From NCBI GenBank assembly GCA_965652395.1, contig CBFGUW010000011.1:1-64000 (forward strand): 64,000 nucleotides of DNA, written 5' to 3'. Position numbers and translations under genes: made by a program. Positions 42,614-52,475 of the stretch are shown here, piece by piece; the first letter of the stretch is position 1, and every line of letters begins with the position of its first letter. The notes under the pieces are model-generated. The model made no database searches. It was not told where the DNA came from and saw only the letters and a program-made list of their open reading frames with translations. Source of the DNA: Saccharospirillum sp965652395 (GTDB lineage: Bacteria > Pseudomonadota > Gammaproteobacteria > Pseudomonadales > Natronospirillaceae).

Positions 42614-44362
42614 ATGAGACATAATGTAAGCCTTAGAGCCATCACCGAACCGGACGATACCTATCCGGGCGGTACCGCTCATTCCCTGTTGGACCCCATA
42701 CGACTGTATCGCTGGCTGGAAACCTATTGGCAACAGATCCAGTGGATGACCCTACCTCTGTTGATGCTGTTGATGGCCATGGTCTATCTGCTGGTGTATT
42801 CCACCGGGGGGATCAAATACGTCTACTCCCATTCCATGTATCTGGTGATCCTGCTGGGTGGCTTTATTCTGGGTACCAAGGGCGGGCTTCTCGTGGGGGT
42901 GCTCGCCGGCCTGACCCTGGGGCCGCTGATGCCCATCGATGTCGCCACCGGAGAACCCCAGCAACTGCTGAACTGGCTCTACCGGACCGGTTTTTTCGCA
43001 CTCGCCGGTGTACTGAGTGGCGGAGCGCGCGATGGCGCGCAGAATTACCTCGCGCATCTGAATTGGACATTGCGCCATGACGCCATCACCGGCCTGGCCA
43101 ATCGACGGGCTTTGATCGAACACCTGACCCACCTTCGCTCCAGCCGTGCCCTGACGCCTCAGGCTCTGACCGTTTTCTCACTGGACAACGTCGCGGAAAT
43201 GGAGGGGGCGCACGGGCCGGAAATCACCGACGAAATCGTTCAGCAATTGGCTTGCCGCATTCGCTCGATATCAGGGCATCGCACCCGCTGTTACCGGATA
43301 AACACCCACCAAGTGGCCATGTTGGTTCCCATTACCACCGAGGCCGCATTGGAAGCCATGCTGTCTGAGTTCACCGATGAATGCGGAGAACCCTTTCAAT
43401 TCGAAAAAATCCGCATTCATGGTGATATCCGCATTGGTTACGCCGATATTTCCAAGATGGATGTGGCTCCGGAACAATACTTAAGACGCGCCGAACTGGC
43501 ATTGCGCAATGCCTCCAGCCACTCTCAACACCGGGTATGCTTTACGCCGGAGCTGGATTCCATTAACACCAGAGAGAATCTGGAATTGTTGGGCGACCTG
43601 ACGGCGGCGCTGCTTACCCGTCAGTTGAAGCTGCACTATCAACCCAAAGTCCGCCTCGATACCGGCGAAGTATGCGGAGTGGAGGCCTTGATGCGTTGGT
43701 ACCACCCCGAGCGTGGCAATATTCCGCCGGGAAAATTCATCCCGCGAGCGGAGCAAAGCACGCTGATCGACCGTCTCACCACCTGGGCGTTGGATACAGC
43801 CCTGGGACAAAGCGTGGAATGGAGGAAAGCGGGAATCGACCTGAGCGTCGCAGTGAACATATCCACTCATAACCTGATGCAGCCGACCTTCGTCGATACC
43901 GTATTGCAGTTATTGGACAAGCATCAATTGGATGGCACCTACCTGGAATTGGAGGTCACCGAAGGTGCGTTCATGATGGACATCGAACAGAGCATCGACA
44001 AACTGCGACGACTGGCGGCTCACAATATCGCCCTATCGATCGATGATTTCGGCACGGGATATTCTTCATTGCGTTATCTGAATGAACTGCCGGTCACCAC
44101 GATCAAGATCGATCAGTCTTTTATTCGTTCATTGTCGCCCCAATCAAAAACCACCCATATCGTAAAAGCATCGATATTCATGGCGCACCAGTTGGGCAAG
44201 AAGATTGTCGCCGAAGGCGTGGAGGAAGTGGTCACTTACCAATGCCTGCAGGAGATGGAATGCGACATGGCTCAGGGATATCTGATCAGTCGTCCCTTAC
44301 CGGCCTCCGACTTTCTGGAATGGTTTCAGGATCATAAGGGAGTATTCGAACCCGGCGGGTAA
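42614..44362 (+). CDS. EAL phosphodiesterase with degenerate GGDEF
   Basis: A 582-residue membrane protein. Four to five hydrophobic segments occupy about residues 40-140, then a GGDEF-like domain, then an EAL domain. The GGDEF signature is lost: where 'GGDEF' is expected the sequence reads RINTHQVAML, so it should not synthesise c-di-GMP. The EAL domain keeps the catalytic set: GVEALMRWYHPERG, VNISTHNL, LELEVTEGAFM, SIDDFGTGYSSL, KIDQSFIRSL and AEGVEE, so phosphodiesterase activity is expected. The ATG at 42614 has GGAGGG/AAGGA upstream; the longer frame 14 codons earlier is less likely. It ends six bases from the convergent frameshifted gene. Confidence 0.9.
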   Translation: MRHNVSLRAITEPDDTYPGGTAHSLLDPIRLYRWLETYWQQIQWMTLPLLMLLMAMVYLLVYSTGGIKYVYSHSMYLVILLGGFILGTKGGLLVGVLAGLTLGPLMPIDVATGEPQQLLNWLYRTGFFALAGVLSGGARDGAQNYLAHLNWTLRHDAITGLANRRALIEHLTHLRSSRALTPQALTVFSLDNVAEMEGAHGPEITDEIVQQLACRIRSISGHRTRCYRINTHQVAMLVPITTEAALEAMLSEFTDECGEPFQFEKIRIHGDIRIGYADISKMDVAPEQYLRRAELALRNASSHSQHRVCFTPELDSINTRENLELLGDLTAALLTRQLKLHYQPKVRLDTGEVCGVEALMRWYHPERGNIPPGKFIPRAEQSTLIDRLTTWALDTALGQSVEWRKAGIDLSVAVNISTHNLMQPTFVDTVLQLLDKHQLDGTYLELEVTEGAFMMDIEQSIDKLRRLAAHNIALSIDDFGTGYSSLRYLNELPVTTIKIDQSFIRSLSPQSKTTHIVKASIFMAHQLGKKIVAEGVEEVVTYQCLQEMECDMAQGYLISRPLPASDFLEWFQDHKGVFEPGG

Positions 44363-44368
44363 AAAACG

Positions 44369-47300
44369 TCAGCCCTGTCTTTCCAACCAGACAGGAATGT
44401 CGTTCGCCGGGACCGGACGGGAAAAATAATACCCTTGAATGGCGTCACACCCCATTTTGACCAGCTCTATCAGGGTGGCTTCATCTTCGACACCTTCGGC
44501 TATGGTGGCCAACCCAAGGTTATGGGCCATGTTGATGGTCGACTCGACAATGATCCGGTCATGCGGGTCGACCAACAGGTCGGCGACAAAACTCTTGTCG
44601 ACTTTCAACGCCTGAATCGGCAGCGATTTCAGGTAAGCCAGCGATGAATAACCGGTACCGAAATCATCGACCTCCACCTGAATGCCCAGCGATGCAAGTT
44701 CGTTGATGATATCGACGGCACGCAAAGGATCGGACAGTAGCGTGCTTTCCGTCAGCTCCAAAACCAAAGCCGTTCCCGGCAGGCCATGCTCGTGCAACAA
44801 CCGGCTGACATTCAAGGGGAAATTTTGATCCAACAAAACCCGGGACGATAAATTAACGGCCAGATAAGGTCTGGAAAATTCCGTCGCCAGTTCGCCAGTT
44901 CCGCCAAACCGCTGCGCAACACGAAATCGGTGATGCGATGGATACCCTGCCCCATTTCGGCGATGGGAATAAACTCGCTGGGCGATAAAGGCCCGAGTTC
45001 CGGGTGCGACCAACGCACCAGGGCTTCAAACCCTTTGGTACTACCGTCACCGGCGCTGACCACCGGCTGATAGGCCACCCATAAATGGCCCTGCTCCAAC
45101 CCCTGCTCCAATTCGGACAACACCGCTATGCGTTGCGGTGTGTTGGCATCCAATGCCGGTTCGTACTCCACCAGGTAGCGCCCGGCACCTTTGGCGGCGT
45201 ACATGGCCACATCGGCACAGCGCAGCAGTTCATGCCCGTCACCCCCCTGAGTCGGATAATGCGCAATGCCGATACTGGCCTCGACCTGGAGTTTCAAGGT
45301 ATTGATAACGTAGGGACGACGCAGCTCCTCTCCGATCTGTTCGGCGAGCATGCAGGCCTGCCGGGGCGGTACCGAGGGCAAAAAAACCGCGAATTCATCG
45401 CCACCCAGACGACAAACACCCCAATTGCCGTTGCGACCCAAAACCCGGCGGACCCTGGGCCCGATTTCACACAGCAGCCGATCCCCAAAATGGTGACCCA
45501 GACTGTCGTTTATTTCCTTGAAGCGATTCAGGTCAAACAGCAACAGACTGGCCGTTTGATCCGGATTGCCGGAAAGCGACTGTTTGACCCAGTCATGCAA
45601 TTGAGCTCGATTGCCCAGATCTGTAAGGCTGTCCCGCATGGCCTGGTGACGCAGGTTGAGGCGCTGCAGGAGATTGTCGAATGACAGGCCGATGGTCTGC
45701 ACCAGCAGAGAAATAAACTCCTGGTCTTCGTAAACCGACGGCCCCGCCTCGAGCATTAACACAGCCATTGGCGCTTCCTGCCCCCAGAGCGGGCAACACA
45801 ACCAATGCCCTTCATGTTGTTCCCAAAAGGACTGATTGGTGGTCATCGCCTTGGCCAGGGAGGTACCGTGATGCGGCTGCACTCCACCCAGGTCTGTTTC
45901 ATTCGCCCAATGCCATTCGGCTTCATCCACCTGATAAAACGCTACCTGCTCAATATCCTTTTGGCGCTTCAGTTGCGCTGAGGCTACACGCAGAAACTCG
46001 GTTACGCTGGGTTGCCTTTCCAGCTCAGTGGCAAGGGTGATCAGTTCCCTAAGCCGCCCCTGACGTTCCTTAAGCAACTGGTGCTGCCTTTGCAGTTCCT
46101 GTTGGGCACGGGTCTTATCGGTGATGTCCTCGAACGTCAGTTGCACCCGCTCACTCAGGTTCAATACCGTGGTTACCGCGTGGACCATTACTATGCGGGC
46201 TTCTCCAGTCAGGCTGTGAATGGTCCACTGCTCAGGTGGAAGACGGTGGTTGATGGAGTGGCGTATGAATCGCAGAAAATGATAGAGCGACAAACGGCCA
46301 TCCGGTTGCTGCCTGGGAAACACATCCTGTAGATCAAGCAATTCCTCCGAAGATTCGCCTTTTAATCCAAACAACTTTCGAGCCGCCTGATTAAGATTCA
46401 GCACACGGCCTTGAACATTGACCACTACCGTCGCCTGGACAGCGGTATCAAAAAAGGCACGATAACGGCTCTCGCTGTCCTGTAGACGACCTTCCAGACC
46501 CAGCCGTTCTATTTCGGTGACGGCCCGGTCCGAGTAGAGCTCCAACACCCGTTCCAGTGTTTCATCCCGATGCAGCGGGTCATGGTGCCCAAGCGCCAAT
46601 ACGCCTAACCAATCATGCTGGCGATTCTTAAGCCGAATCGCCAGCACATGATTAATCTGTTCGAGCATCGACCAGGTCTGCTCTTCGGGGCGCAATTCAA
46701 ATTCAATGCTGTCGTGGTTGACCAGTGGCCGAAAAATACTTTGATCCACCCTGATTCCGTAGCGGGGCAGCAGCATTCCATCCCGAACTACAGCCAGACA
46801 TTCCAGATATTTTTCCCGATCGACGCGGAAGATTCCCACTTGTCGTACACCGGTCAACAGCGCCATCCGACGGCAGAGGTGTACCAGAAACTCCTGCCCG
46901 GTGGCGATGGCGACGTCCGCATTGAGGCGGGCAAGACGGGAATCCAGATCGGACAGATACCGGGCTTGACGTTCCGGGGCTTGCGAATCGAGTAAACACC
47001 CAAAACTGTGTAATTTCCCCTCGGAATCCCGTTCAAACACAGTACGCTCTTCCACCATTCGATAGTCGCCGGAAGCATGTAACAGACGGTAACGAAGAGA
47101 CACCATGGATTGAGTGGTACGGCACCGGTCGTATTCCGCGCCGGCTCTGACCCGGTCCTCGGGGTGGATCATTTCAAAGAGGTAACGTTTGGGTTTTTCG
47201 CCCACGAAATCACGACTGGGGTATCCGGTAAGCTGACCAAGCGCCTCGTTGCAGTAGAGCAACGACCAGAGGTCGGCATTACCCCTTGAAGGCACGGCCT

Positions 47301-47415
47301 CGAACACCGCCATGGGTAGCCGGTGGAGTAGATCGCTTTTAGGGAAATGCGGTAGACCGGAAGAGAGGGGCTCATCTGTCTCGGTCGCCTTGGGGAAATC
47401 GGACATCCGGCTCAT
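44369..47415 (-). pseudogene. PAS/GAF-GGDEF-EAL c-di-GMP enzyme, frameshifted
   Basis: Reading from 47415: PAS (about residues 30-140), GAF (150-300), PAS (310-430, YRAFFDTAVQATVVV), GAF (455-595), GGDEF (605-765) with intact RLGGDEFAVFLP, and an EAL domain starting FEALVRWSHPELGP. The frame stops at 44812 in a wrong reading, but another frame from about 44875 continues the EAL domain: YLAVNLSSR, LVLELTESTL, EVDDFGTGYSSLAYLKS, ALKVDKSFV, AEGVEDEA. The join needs one extra base in the A4/T4 run at 44875-44878. I therefore see one gene broken by a one-base deletion (or a sequencing error), with a full-length product of about 1,015 residues expected without it. Confidence 0.8.
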
Positions 47416-47489
47416 CGGTTATGGAAATCTGCCTGAAGTTTAGTCAGTGTCGGCGGGAATGTCAGGCCAAAACCATTTTTAACCTGAAC

Positions 47490-47518
47490 AAAAAAAAGCG
47501 CGGCCCAAGGGACCGCGC
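47490..47518 (-). terminator. Terminator of the sugar importer operon
   Basis: On the minus strand a GC-rich hairpin (GCGCGGtCCC ... GGGcCGCGC type stem) is followed by a run of seven T. It lies about 120 bases past the ATPase stop, with two further small hairpins (47563-47582 and 47593-47608) in between. Confidence 0.75.
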
Positions 47519-47641
47519 CAAAAGGTTGCCTACCAAACGAGCAAATGAGCTAGGGTCGTACGCCGGGGAAACAGCTCCCCGGTATTCAAGTTGCCTGTTA
47601 AAACAGGCGGGTCGGCCCACCAGTTATGGCAGGCCAATTCG

Positions 47642-48751
47642 TTACAGCCGTGCTTCGGTTTCAGGATCGAAGAAAACGGCTTTACTCATGTTGAACAACA
47701 TCTCCATCATCTCACCGGGCTGACCGGCTTCGGACGGATGCACCCGGCATTCGCATTCCTGATCGTTAATGCGGGCCAATACCAGGGTGTCGGCACCGGT
47801 GGGCTCGGTCACTTCAATCTTGACCGGCACCTTGGTGACGTAAGGCTCCGCTTCGACGTGCGGCATCACATGAGTGATCTGTTCTGGACGAATACCCAGA
47901 ATAACGGTCTTGCCAAGGTACTGGCTCAGGTCCGCTTGTTTCGGGTCGACCGGCAGTTGGAATATGCGACCTTCGGAGTCGATCTGCACCGCATAGTCGC
48001 TGCCGTTTTGGGTCACTTCACAGCGCAGGAAGTTCATGGACGGCGAGCCCATGAAACCGGCGACGAACATATTGGCCGGGTCATCATATACTTCTTGTGG
48101 GGTACCAAACTGCTGAACCACACCGCCCTTCATCACGGCAATACGATCAGCCAGCGTCATGGCTTCGATCTGATCGTGCGTTACATACACGATGGTGGTA
48201 CCCAAACGCTGATGCAGCTTTTTCATTTCGGTGCGCATTTCCACACGCAGCTTGGCATCCAGGTTCGAGAGTGGTTCATCGAACAGATAAATCTTCGGAC
48301 GACGCGCCAAAGCACGCCCCATCGCCACACGCTGACGCTGACCGCCGGAAAGTTGCGAAGGCTTACGGTCCAGCAGCGGTTCGATCTGCAGCAGCTTGGC
48401 GACCCGGTTTACTTCGGCCTCGATTTCGTCTTTGGGCATCTTGCGAATTTCCAGACCGAACGCGATGTTCTTGCGCACGTTCATGTTCGGATAAAGCGCA
48501 TAGCTCTGGAACACCATGGCAATGTCGCGATCTTTCGGCGCCGCATGAGTCACGTCGTCTTTGCCGAGAACGATATGACCGTTGGTGACATCTTCCAACC
48601 CCGCGATGCAGTTCAAAAGGGTGGATTTACCGCAACCGGAAGGACCCACCAGAATGATGAACTCACCGTCGGTGATATCCAGGTTAATACCCTTCAGAAT
48701 GTGGGTTTCACCAAAACTTTTGTAGACGTTATCTATCTTCAGTTCAGCCAT
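47642..48751 (-). CDS. Sugar ABC transporter ATPase (MalK/GtsD-like)
   Basis: A 369-residue MalK/UgpC-type ATPase. Walker A is GPSGCGKST (about residues 36-44), Q-loop FQSYALYPNMNV, signature LSGGQRQRV, Walker B KIYLFDEPLSNLDAKLRV, switch His in YVTHDQIEA. The C-terminal 130 residues are the OB-fold regulatory domain. It powers the sugar importer encoded by the three upstream genes on the same strand. The order binding protein, permease, permease, ATPase matches Pseudomonas gtsABCD (glucose/mannose-type). The oprB-like porin that follows the system in Pseudomonas is absent here. Substrate inferred. Confidence 0.93.
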   Translation of the reverse strand: MAELKIDNVYKSFGETHILKGINLDITDGEFIILVGPSGCGKSTLLNCIAGLEDVTNGHIVLGKDDVTHAAPKDRDIAMVFQSYALYPNMNVRKNIAFGLEIRKMPKDEIEAEVNRVAKLLQIEPLLDRKPSQLSGGQRQRVAMGRALARRPKIYLFDEPLSNLDAKLRVEMRTEMKKLHQRLGTTIVYVTHDQIEAMTLADRIAVMKGGVVQQFGTPQEVYDDPANMFVAGFMGSPSMNFLRCEVTQNGSDYAVQIDSEGRIFQLPVDPKQADLSQYLGKTVILGIRPEQITHVMPHVEAEPYVTKVPVKIEVTEPTGADTLVLARINDQECECRVHPSEAGQPGEMMEMLFNMSKAVFFDPETEARL

Positions 48752-48765
48752 GTTGCGAACTCCAA

Positions 48766-49644
48766 TTAACCTTTAACGGAACCGGCCGTCAGACCGCGTA
48801 CGAAATATTTTCCTGCCACGACATAGACCAGGATGGTGGGTAGCGCTGCGATGATGGCACCCGCCATATCGACGTTATACCGCTTCTCACCCGTGGCACT
48901 GTTGACCAGGTTGTTCAAGCCCACCGTCACCGGCTGGGAGTCCGGGTCGGAGAACACGACACCAAACAGGAAGTCGTTCCAGATCTGGGTGAACTGCCAG
49001 ATAACGGAGACCACAAGAATCGGAGCGGACAGCGGCAGAATGATTCGGAAGAAGATGGTCCAGAAACTGGCACCGTCCAACTTCGCGGCCTTGATCAATT
49101 CATGCGGCAGATTGATGTAATAGTTCCGGAAAAACAGCGTCGTGAAACTCACACCGTACACGACGTGCGTCAACACCAGACCGGTGATGGTTCCGGTAAG
49201 GCCCAGCCAACCCAACATTTGCGACTGCGGCAGCAAAATGGCCTGGAAAGGCAGGAAGCAACCGAGCAGCAATGCGGCGAAAAAGAGATCACTGCCACGG
49301 AATTTCCAGAAACTCAGGACATAACCATTCAAGGCTCCGAGCAAGGTGGAGATCGCTACTGACGGAATCACCATGATAATGGAGTTGATGAAGTAAGGTC
49401 TCAGCCCCAACTCTTCACGAGCACCGATTTGAGCCTGGTTCCAGGCGATATGCCAAGCTTCGAAAGTAAAGGCATCCGGCCATTCGATCAGTTGACCAAG
49501 ACGAATTTCGTCCATGGAACGCAGCGATGTCAGAATCATCAAGACCAGCGGCAGCAGGTAATACAGTGCGACGATGACCAGTACTCCGTAGAGAATGGCG
49601 CGACCACTGATGGACGAATAACGGGGATCGGTTGATTTAGCCAT
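48766..49644 (-). CDS. Sugar ABC transporter permease (MalG/GtsC-like)
   Basis: A 292-residue CUT1-type permease with six membrane helices. The EAA loop is HELIKAAKLDGASFWTIFFRIILPLSAPI (about residues 175-205), which docks to the ATPase. Its start overlaps the end of the upstream permease by eight bases; it ends 14 bases before the ATPase gene, so the operon is tight. Together with the upstream permease it forms the membrane channel of the sugar importer. Confidence 0.93.
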   Translation of the reverse strand: MAKSTDPRYSSISGRAILYGVLVIVALYYLLPLVLMILTSLRSMDEIRLGQLIEWPDAFTFEAWHIAWNQAQIGAREELGLRPYFINSIIMVIPSVAISTLLGALNGYVLSFWKFRGSDLFFAALLLGCFLPFQAILLPQSQMLGWLGLTGTITGLVLTHVVYGVSFTTLFFRNYYINLPHELIKAAKLDGASFWTIFFRIILPLSAPILVVSVIWQFTQIWNDFLFGVVFSDPDSQPVTVGLNNLVNSATGEKRYNVDMAGAIIAALPTILVYVVAGKYFVRGLTAGSVKG

Positions 49645-50524
49645 TTTTCGGAGTCCTCAATTCGGAATACAGATAAGGCACGAGGATGGCGAGTACCGTC
49701 ATCAACATGACCACGGCGGAAGCCGCACCCACACCCAACTGACCACGCTGGAAGGAGAACTGGTACATGAAGATCGCCGGGACGTCGGTGGCGTTACCCG
49801 GACCGCCGCCAGTGAGCGCGATGATCAGGTCGAAACTCTTGATCGCGATATGCGCCAGCATAATAAAAGCCGAGAAGAACACCGGACGCATTGAAGGAAT
49901 AATAATGCGCGTGTATACAGCGAACAGGCTCGCACCATCCAACTGGGCGGCTTTGATGATGGAGGTATCGATACCTCTCAACCCGGCCAGGAAGATCGCC
50001 ATCACAAAACCACTCGCCTGCCAGACACCGGCGATGACGATGGTGTAGATGGCCATGTCCGGGTCAATGATCCAGTCGAAGGTGAAACTCTCCCATCCCA
50101 GACTTCGTATGAAGCGTTCAATCCCCACGGTTGGGTTAAGCAACCACTTCCAGACGGTACCCGTCACGATGAACGAGAGCGCCATGGGATAGAGGTAGAT
50201 GGTGCGCAACGCGCCCTCGGCGCGAATGTTCTGGTCCAGCAACACAGCCATGACCAGCCCTACCACCATACAGATGGCGATGAAGAGTACGCCGAAGATC
50301 AACAGATTGGTTAAGGCACCCATCCAACGCTCGTTCATAAAGAGGCGGACATACTGCTCGAAACCGGCAAACTCGTAATTCGGCAAAATCCTGGATTTGG
50401 TGAACGACAATACCGTCGTCCAAATCACAAAGCCGTAAAAGAAGATCACCGTGATGGCGATCGTGGGTGAAACCACCAGCTTGGGCAGCCAGTAATCCAA
50501 CCCTTTTTTGCTTGCTACCGACAT
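49637..50524 (-). CDS. Sugar ABC transporter permease (MalF/GtsB-like)
   Basis: A 295-residue CUT1-type permease with about six membrane helices. The EAA loop is IDTSIIKAAQLDGASLFAVYTRIIIPSMRPV (about residues 188-218), and ALTGGGPGNAT is typical. I prefer the ATG at 50524 (MSVASKKGLDYWLPKL); an ATG 18 bases upstream also fits the frame. It overlaps the next permease by eight bases. Two hairpins between the binding-protein gene and this gene (50655-50720) probably lower its expression relative to the binding protein. Confidence 0.9.
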   Translation of the reverse strand: MSVASKKGLDYWLPKLVVSPTIAITVIFFYGFVIWTTVLSFTKSRILPNYEFAGFEQYVRLFMNERWMGALTNLLIFGVLFIAICMVVGLVMAVLLDQNIRAEGALRTIYLYPMALSFIVTGTVWKWLLNPTVGIERFIRSLGWESFTFDWIIDPDMAIYTIVIAGVWQASGFVMAIFLAGLRGIDTSIIKAAQLDGASLFAVYTRIIIPSMRPVFFSAFIMLAHIAIKSFDLIIALTGGGPGNATDVPAIFMYQFSFQRGQLGVGAASAVVMLMTVLAILVPYLYSELRTPKNG

Positions 50525-50654
50525 ACTTTTCCCGTCCGTCATTAAAGCAGATTGAAAAAAAGTTCAGTTCATTTAGGGAAACTCTAGACCAGGATTAAAA
50601 TCCTGCTCTGGTTTCGAAGGCTGAAGAGCTGTTTTTCAAGCTGCCTGCCTAGAG

Positions 50655-50720
50655 TGCGGCGGTGGGCCACGAAAACCATGGCACACCGCCGTAGATCCGA
50701 AAGTGGCTCGGATGAGCCAC
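50655..50720 (-). promoter_or_regulatory. Two hairpins after binding-protein gene
   Basis: Directly past the binding-protein stop: gtggctc, loop ggat, gagccac (50703-50720), then a larger imperfect hairpin with 10-base arms tgcggcggtg/caccgccgta (50655-50693). Typical of operons in which the binding protein is made in excess over the permeases, by stabilising its mRNA or causing partial termination. Confidence 0.6.
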
Positions 50721-50730
50721 CCTGGGTTCG

Positions 50731-51981
50731 TTACTGGGCGGCGCGGATTGCGCGAGCCAGTCGAGTGGTAGCCTCTTCGGCGGTCATGTCTGAGTTGAAG
50801 AACTCAGTGACGGTGTCATAAATGGCACCCTGTACCGTTGAGGTGGTGGACATGCCGTGAGCCATGGAGGGCACCAGACCTTCGCCAGAGGCGGCTGTCT
50901 TTTTGAAGGTGTCCATAGAGGCCAGGGCACAGCTGTCGAAGCTGCTCATGTCCATGTCAGTGCGGGCCGGAATGGAGCCCTTGTTCAGGTTGAAGGTTTC
51001 CTGGAATTCAGGAGACAGCACCAACTCGGCCATTTTCATTTGCGCTTCGCTGTTTGAAGAGCTGCGCTGTTTGAACATGGCCAGTGAGTCGATGTTGAAC
51101 GTGAATTCGCCTTCGGTACCTGGGAACGGCATGCAGACGTAGTCTTCACCCGGGGTCATGTTGGCGGCGGTGAATTCACCTTTGGCCCAGTCACCCATGA
51201 ACTGCATGGCGGCTTCGCCACGGATCACCATGGAGGTGGCAACGTTCCAGTCACGGCCGGCGGCACCACGGTCGATGTAGTCTTTGACCTTGCGGAATTC
51301 ACGGAAGGCCTGAGTCATGGTGTCGCTTTGCAGTGCTTCGGGGTCGTGTTCAACGAAGACTTTGGAGAAGAAGTCCGCGCCACCGACAGCCAGTACGATG
51401 CTTTCGAAGGTGGTGGCGTCCTGCCATGGCTGTCCGCCATGAGCGATGGGGGTTACGCCAGCGGCTTTCAGCTCGTCGGCAGCGGCCCACAGTTCGTTCA
51501 GGGTGGTGGGGATTTCAACGCCGGCTTTGTCGAATACGGCTGGGTTGGCCCACATCCAGTTTACGCGGTGTACGTTTACGGGTGCGGCTACGTAGTCGCC
51601 GTCATGTTTCATGACGTCTGCGACGACGCTTGGCAGTACCTGATCCCAGTTGTTTTCGTCAGCGACGTCTTCCAGGCTTTGCAGGAAGCCGAGGTCGCCC
51701 CACTCTTGAATTTCCAGACCTTTGATCTGGGCGGCGGCCGGCGGGTTGCCGGATACGGCGCGTGAACGCAGTACGGTGTAGGCGTTTTCACCACCACCAC
51801 CGGCGACTGCGAAGTCTTTCCAGGAGTGACCGGCGTCTTCGACCATTTCTTTGAGCACGGCGATGGAACGGGCTTCACCACCAGAGGTCCACCAGTGCAG
51901 TACTTCTACTTCGCCTGCCTGTGCTGCCGCTGCGACGGTGCCACCCAAAGCCATTGCCATCAGAGTCTTTTTAAACATCAT
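50731..51981 (-). CDS. Sugar ABC transporter binding protein (GtsA-like)
   Basis: A 416-residue periplasmic solute-binding protein. The signal peptide runs to about residue 22 (ALGGTVAAAAQAG); the mature part starts EVEVLHWWTSGGEARSIAVLKEMVEDAG, the hallmark of the glucose/mannose-binding GtsA group, and continues with PPAAAQIKGLEIQEWGDLGFLQ and FNLNKGSIPARTDM. It captures sugar for the two permeases downstream. ATGATG at 51981 has AAGGA seven bases upstream. A close paralogue with no transporter partner is encoded at 57575-58843. Confidence 0.93.
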   Translation of the reverse strand: MMFKKTLMAMALGGTVAAAAQAGEVEVLHWWTSGGEARSIAVLKEMVEDAGHSWKDFAVAGGGGENAYTVLRSRAVSGNPPAAAQIKGLEIQEWGDLGFLQSLEDVADENNWDQVLPSVVADVMKHDGDYVAAPVNVHRVNWMWANPAVFDKAGVEIPTTLNELWAAADELKAAGVTPIAHGGQPWQDATTFESIVLAVGGADFFSKVFVEHDPEALQSDTMTQAFREFRKVKDYIDRGAAGRDWNVATSMVIRGEAAMQFMGDWAKGEFTAANMTPGEDYVCMPFPGTEGEFTFNIDSLAMFKQRSSSNSEAQMKMAELVLSPEFQETFNLNKGSIPARTDMDMSSFDSCALASMDTFKKTAASGEGLVPSMAHGMSTTSTVQGAIYDTVTEFFNSDMTAEEATTRLARAIRAAQ

Positions 51982-52008
51982 TGCTCAGTCCTTCTTTTGT
52001 TGTTGTGA

Positions 52009-52050
52009 CAGAGTCTTAATTAGACTGAATTCCGAATCGTAGTACGGAAT
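52009..52050. promoter_or_regulatory. Candidate operator region of sugar operon
   Basis: Two weak inverted repeats lie 28-70 bases upstream of the binding-protein start: agtc-ttaatta-gact, and attccg-10 bases-cggaat with an inner cgta-g-tacg. Either could bind a sugar-responsive regulator. Both are short enough to be chance. Confidence 0.3.
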
Positions 52051-52265
52051 CCCGTTTGGAGAGTGCGTTATGTGGAACACATCAATTCCAACGCTTTCCA
52101 CTCTAGTCAGGAGGACCGATAGAGGCACGTCTCGAAGGGAAACCTAACGTAACAAAGCCTAACAAGGCTCGTTTTCTGTGGTGGCTTTGGGGTGTTACTT
52201 CCGGTGACGTTTTGGGGCTGTGGTCCAATTAGGGGCTACGGATACTACCAAGGCAGCAATGGTCC

Positions 52266-52380
52266 GTGCAGGCTACAGGGGTAGGCTTCCACGGGGGCGC
52301 CGTGAATACATCCATGTAGGCTTAGCTTCGGCATCCATGCCTCAGATACCCCCGTGGAAGCCTACCCCTGCATCCTGCAC
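52266..52380. repeat. Structured intergenic repeat, copy A
   Basis: Outer arms of 32 bases (52266-52297 and 52349-52380) pair with only two mismatches; the inner 22 are perfect (caggggtaggcttccacggg...). The centre holds ggcgccgtgaa, a TCCA-loop hairpin (52307-52318, taca/tgta arms), a second TCCA-loop hairpin (52330-52341, ggca/tgcc arms) and ctcagatacc. The fold would be a three-way junction: a long stem with two small hairpins. Confidence 0.75.
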
Positions 52381-52475
52381 TTACTTCGGTGGCTTACCAA
52401 CACAGCAAACACACTCACCAACCCTCAAAAAAGAAAGGTCTGTAGGAAACGTAGTTGCAGGAGGCACCTCAGAAA

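Noticed and set aside
40943..42733. 596-codon frame antisense to argH
   Set aside because: Antisense shadow of argH with no family motifs; argH is complete on the other strand.
44812..47415. Separate GGDEF protein and separate EAL protein
   Set aside because: The EAL domain is split in mid-domain by one base and the two frames overlap, so one broken gene is simpler.
47591..48769. 392-codon frame antisense to the sugar ATPase gene
   Set aside because: Shadow; the ATPase on the minus strand has all Walker and signature motifs.
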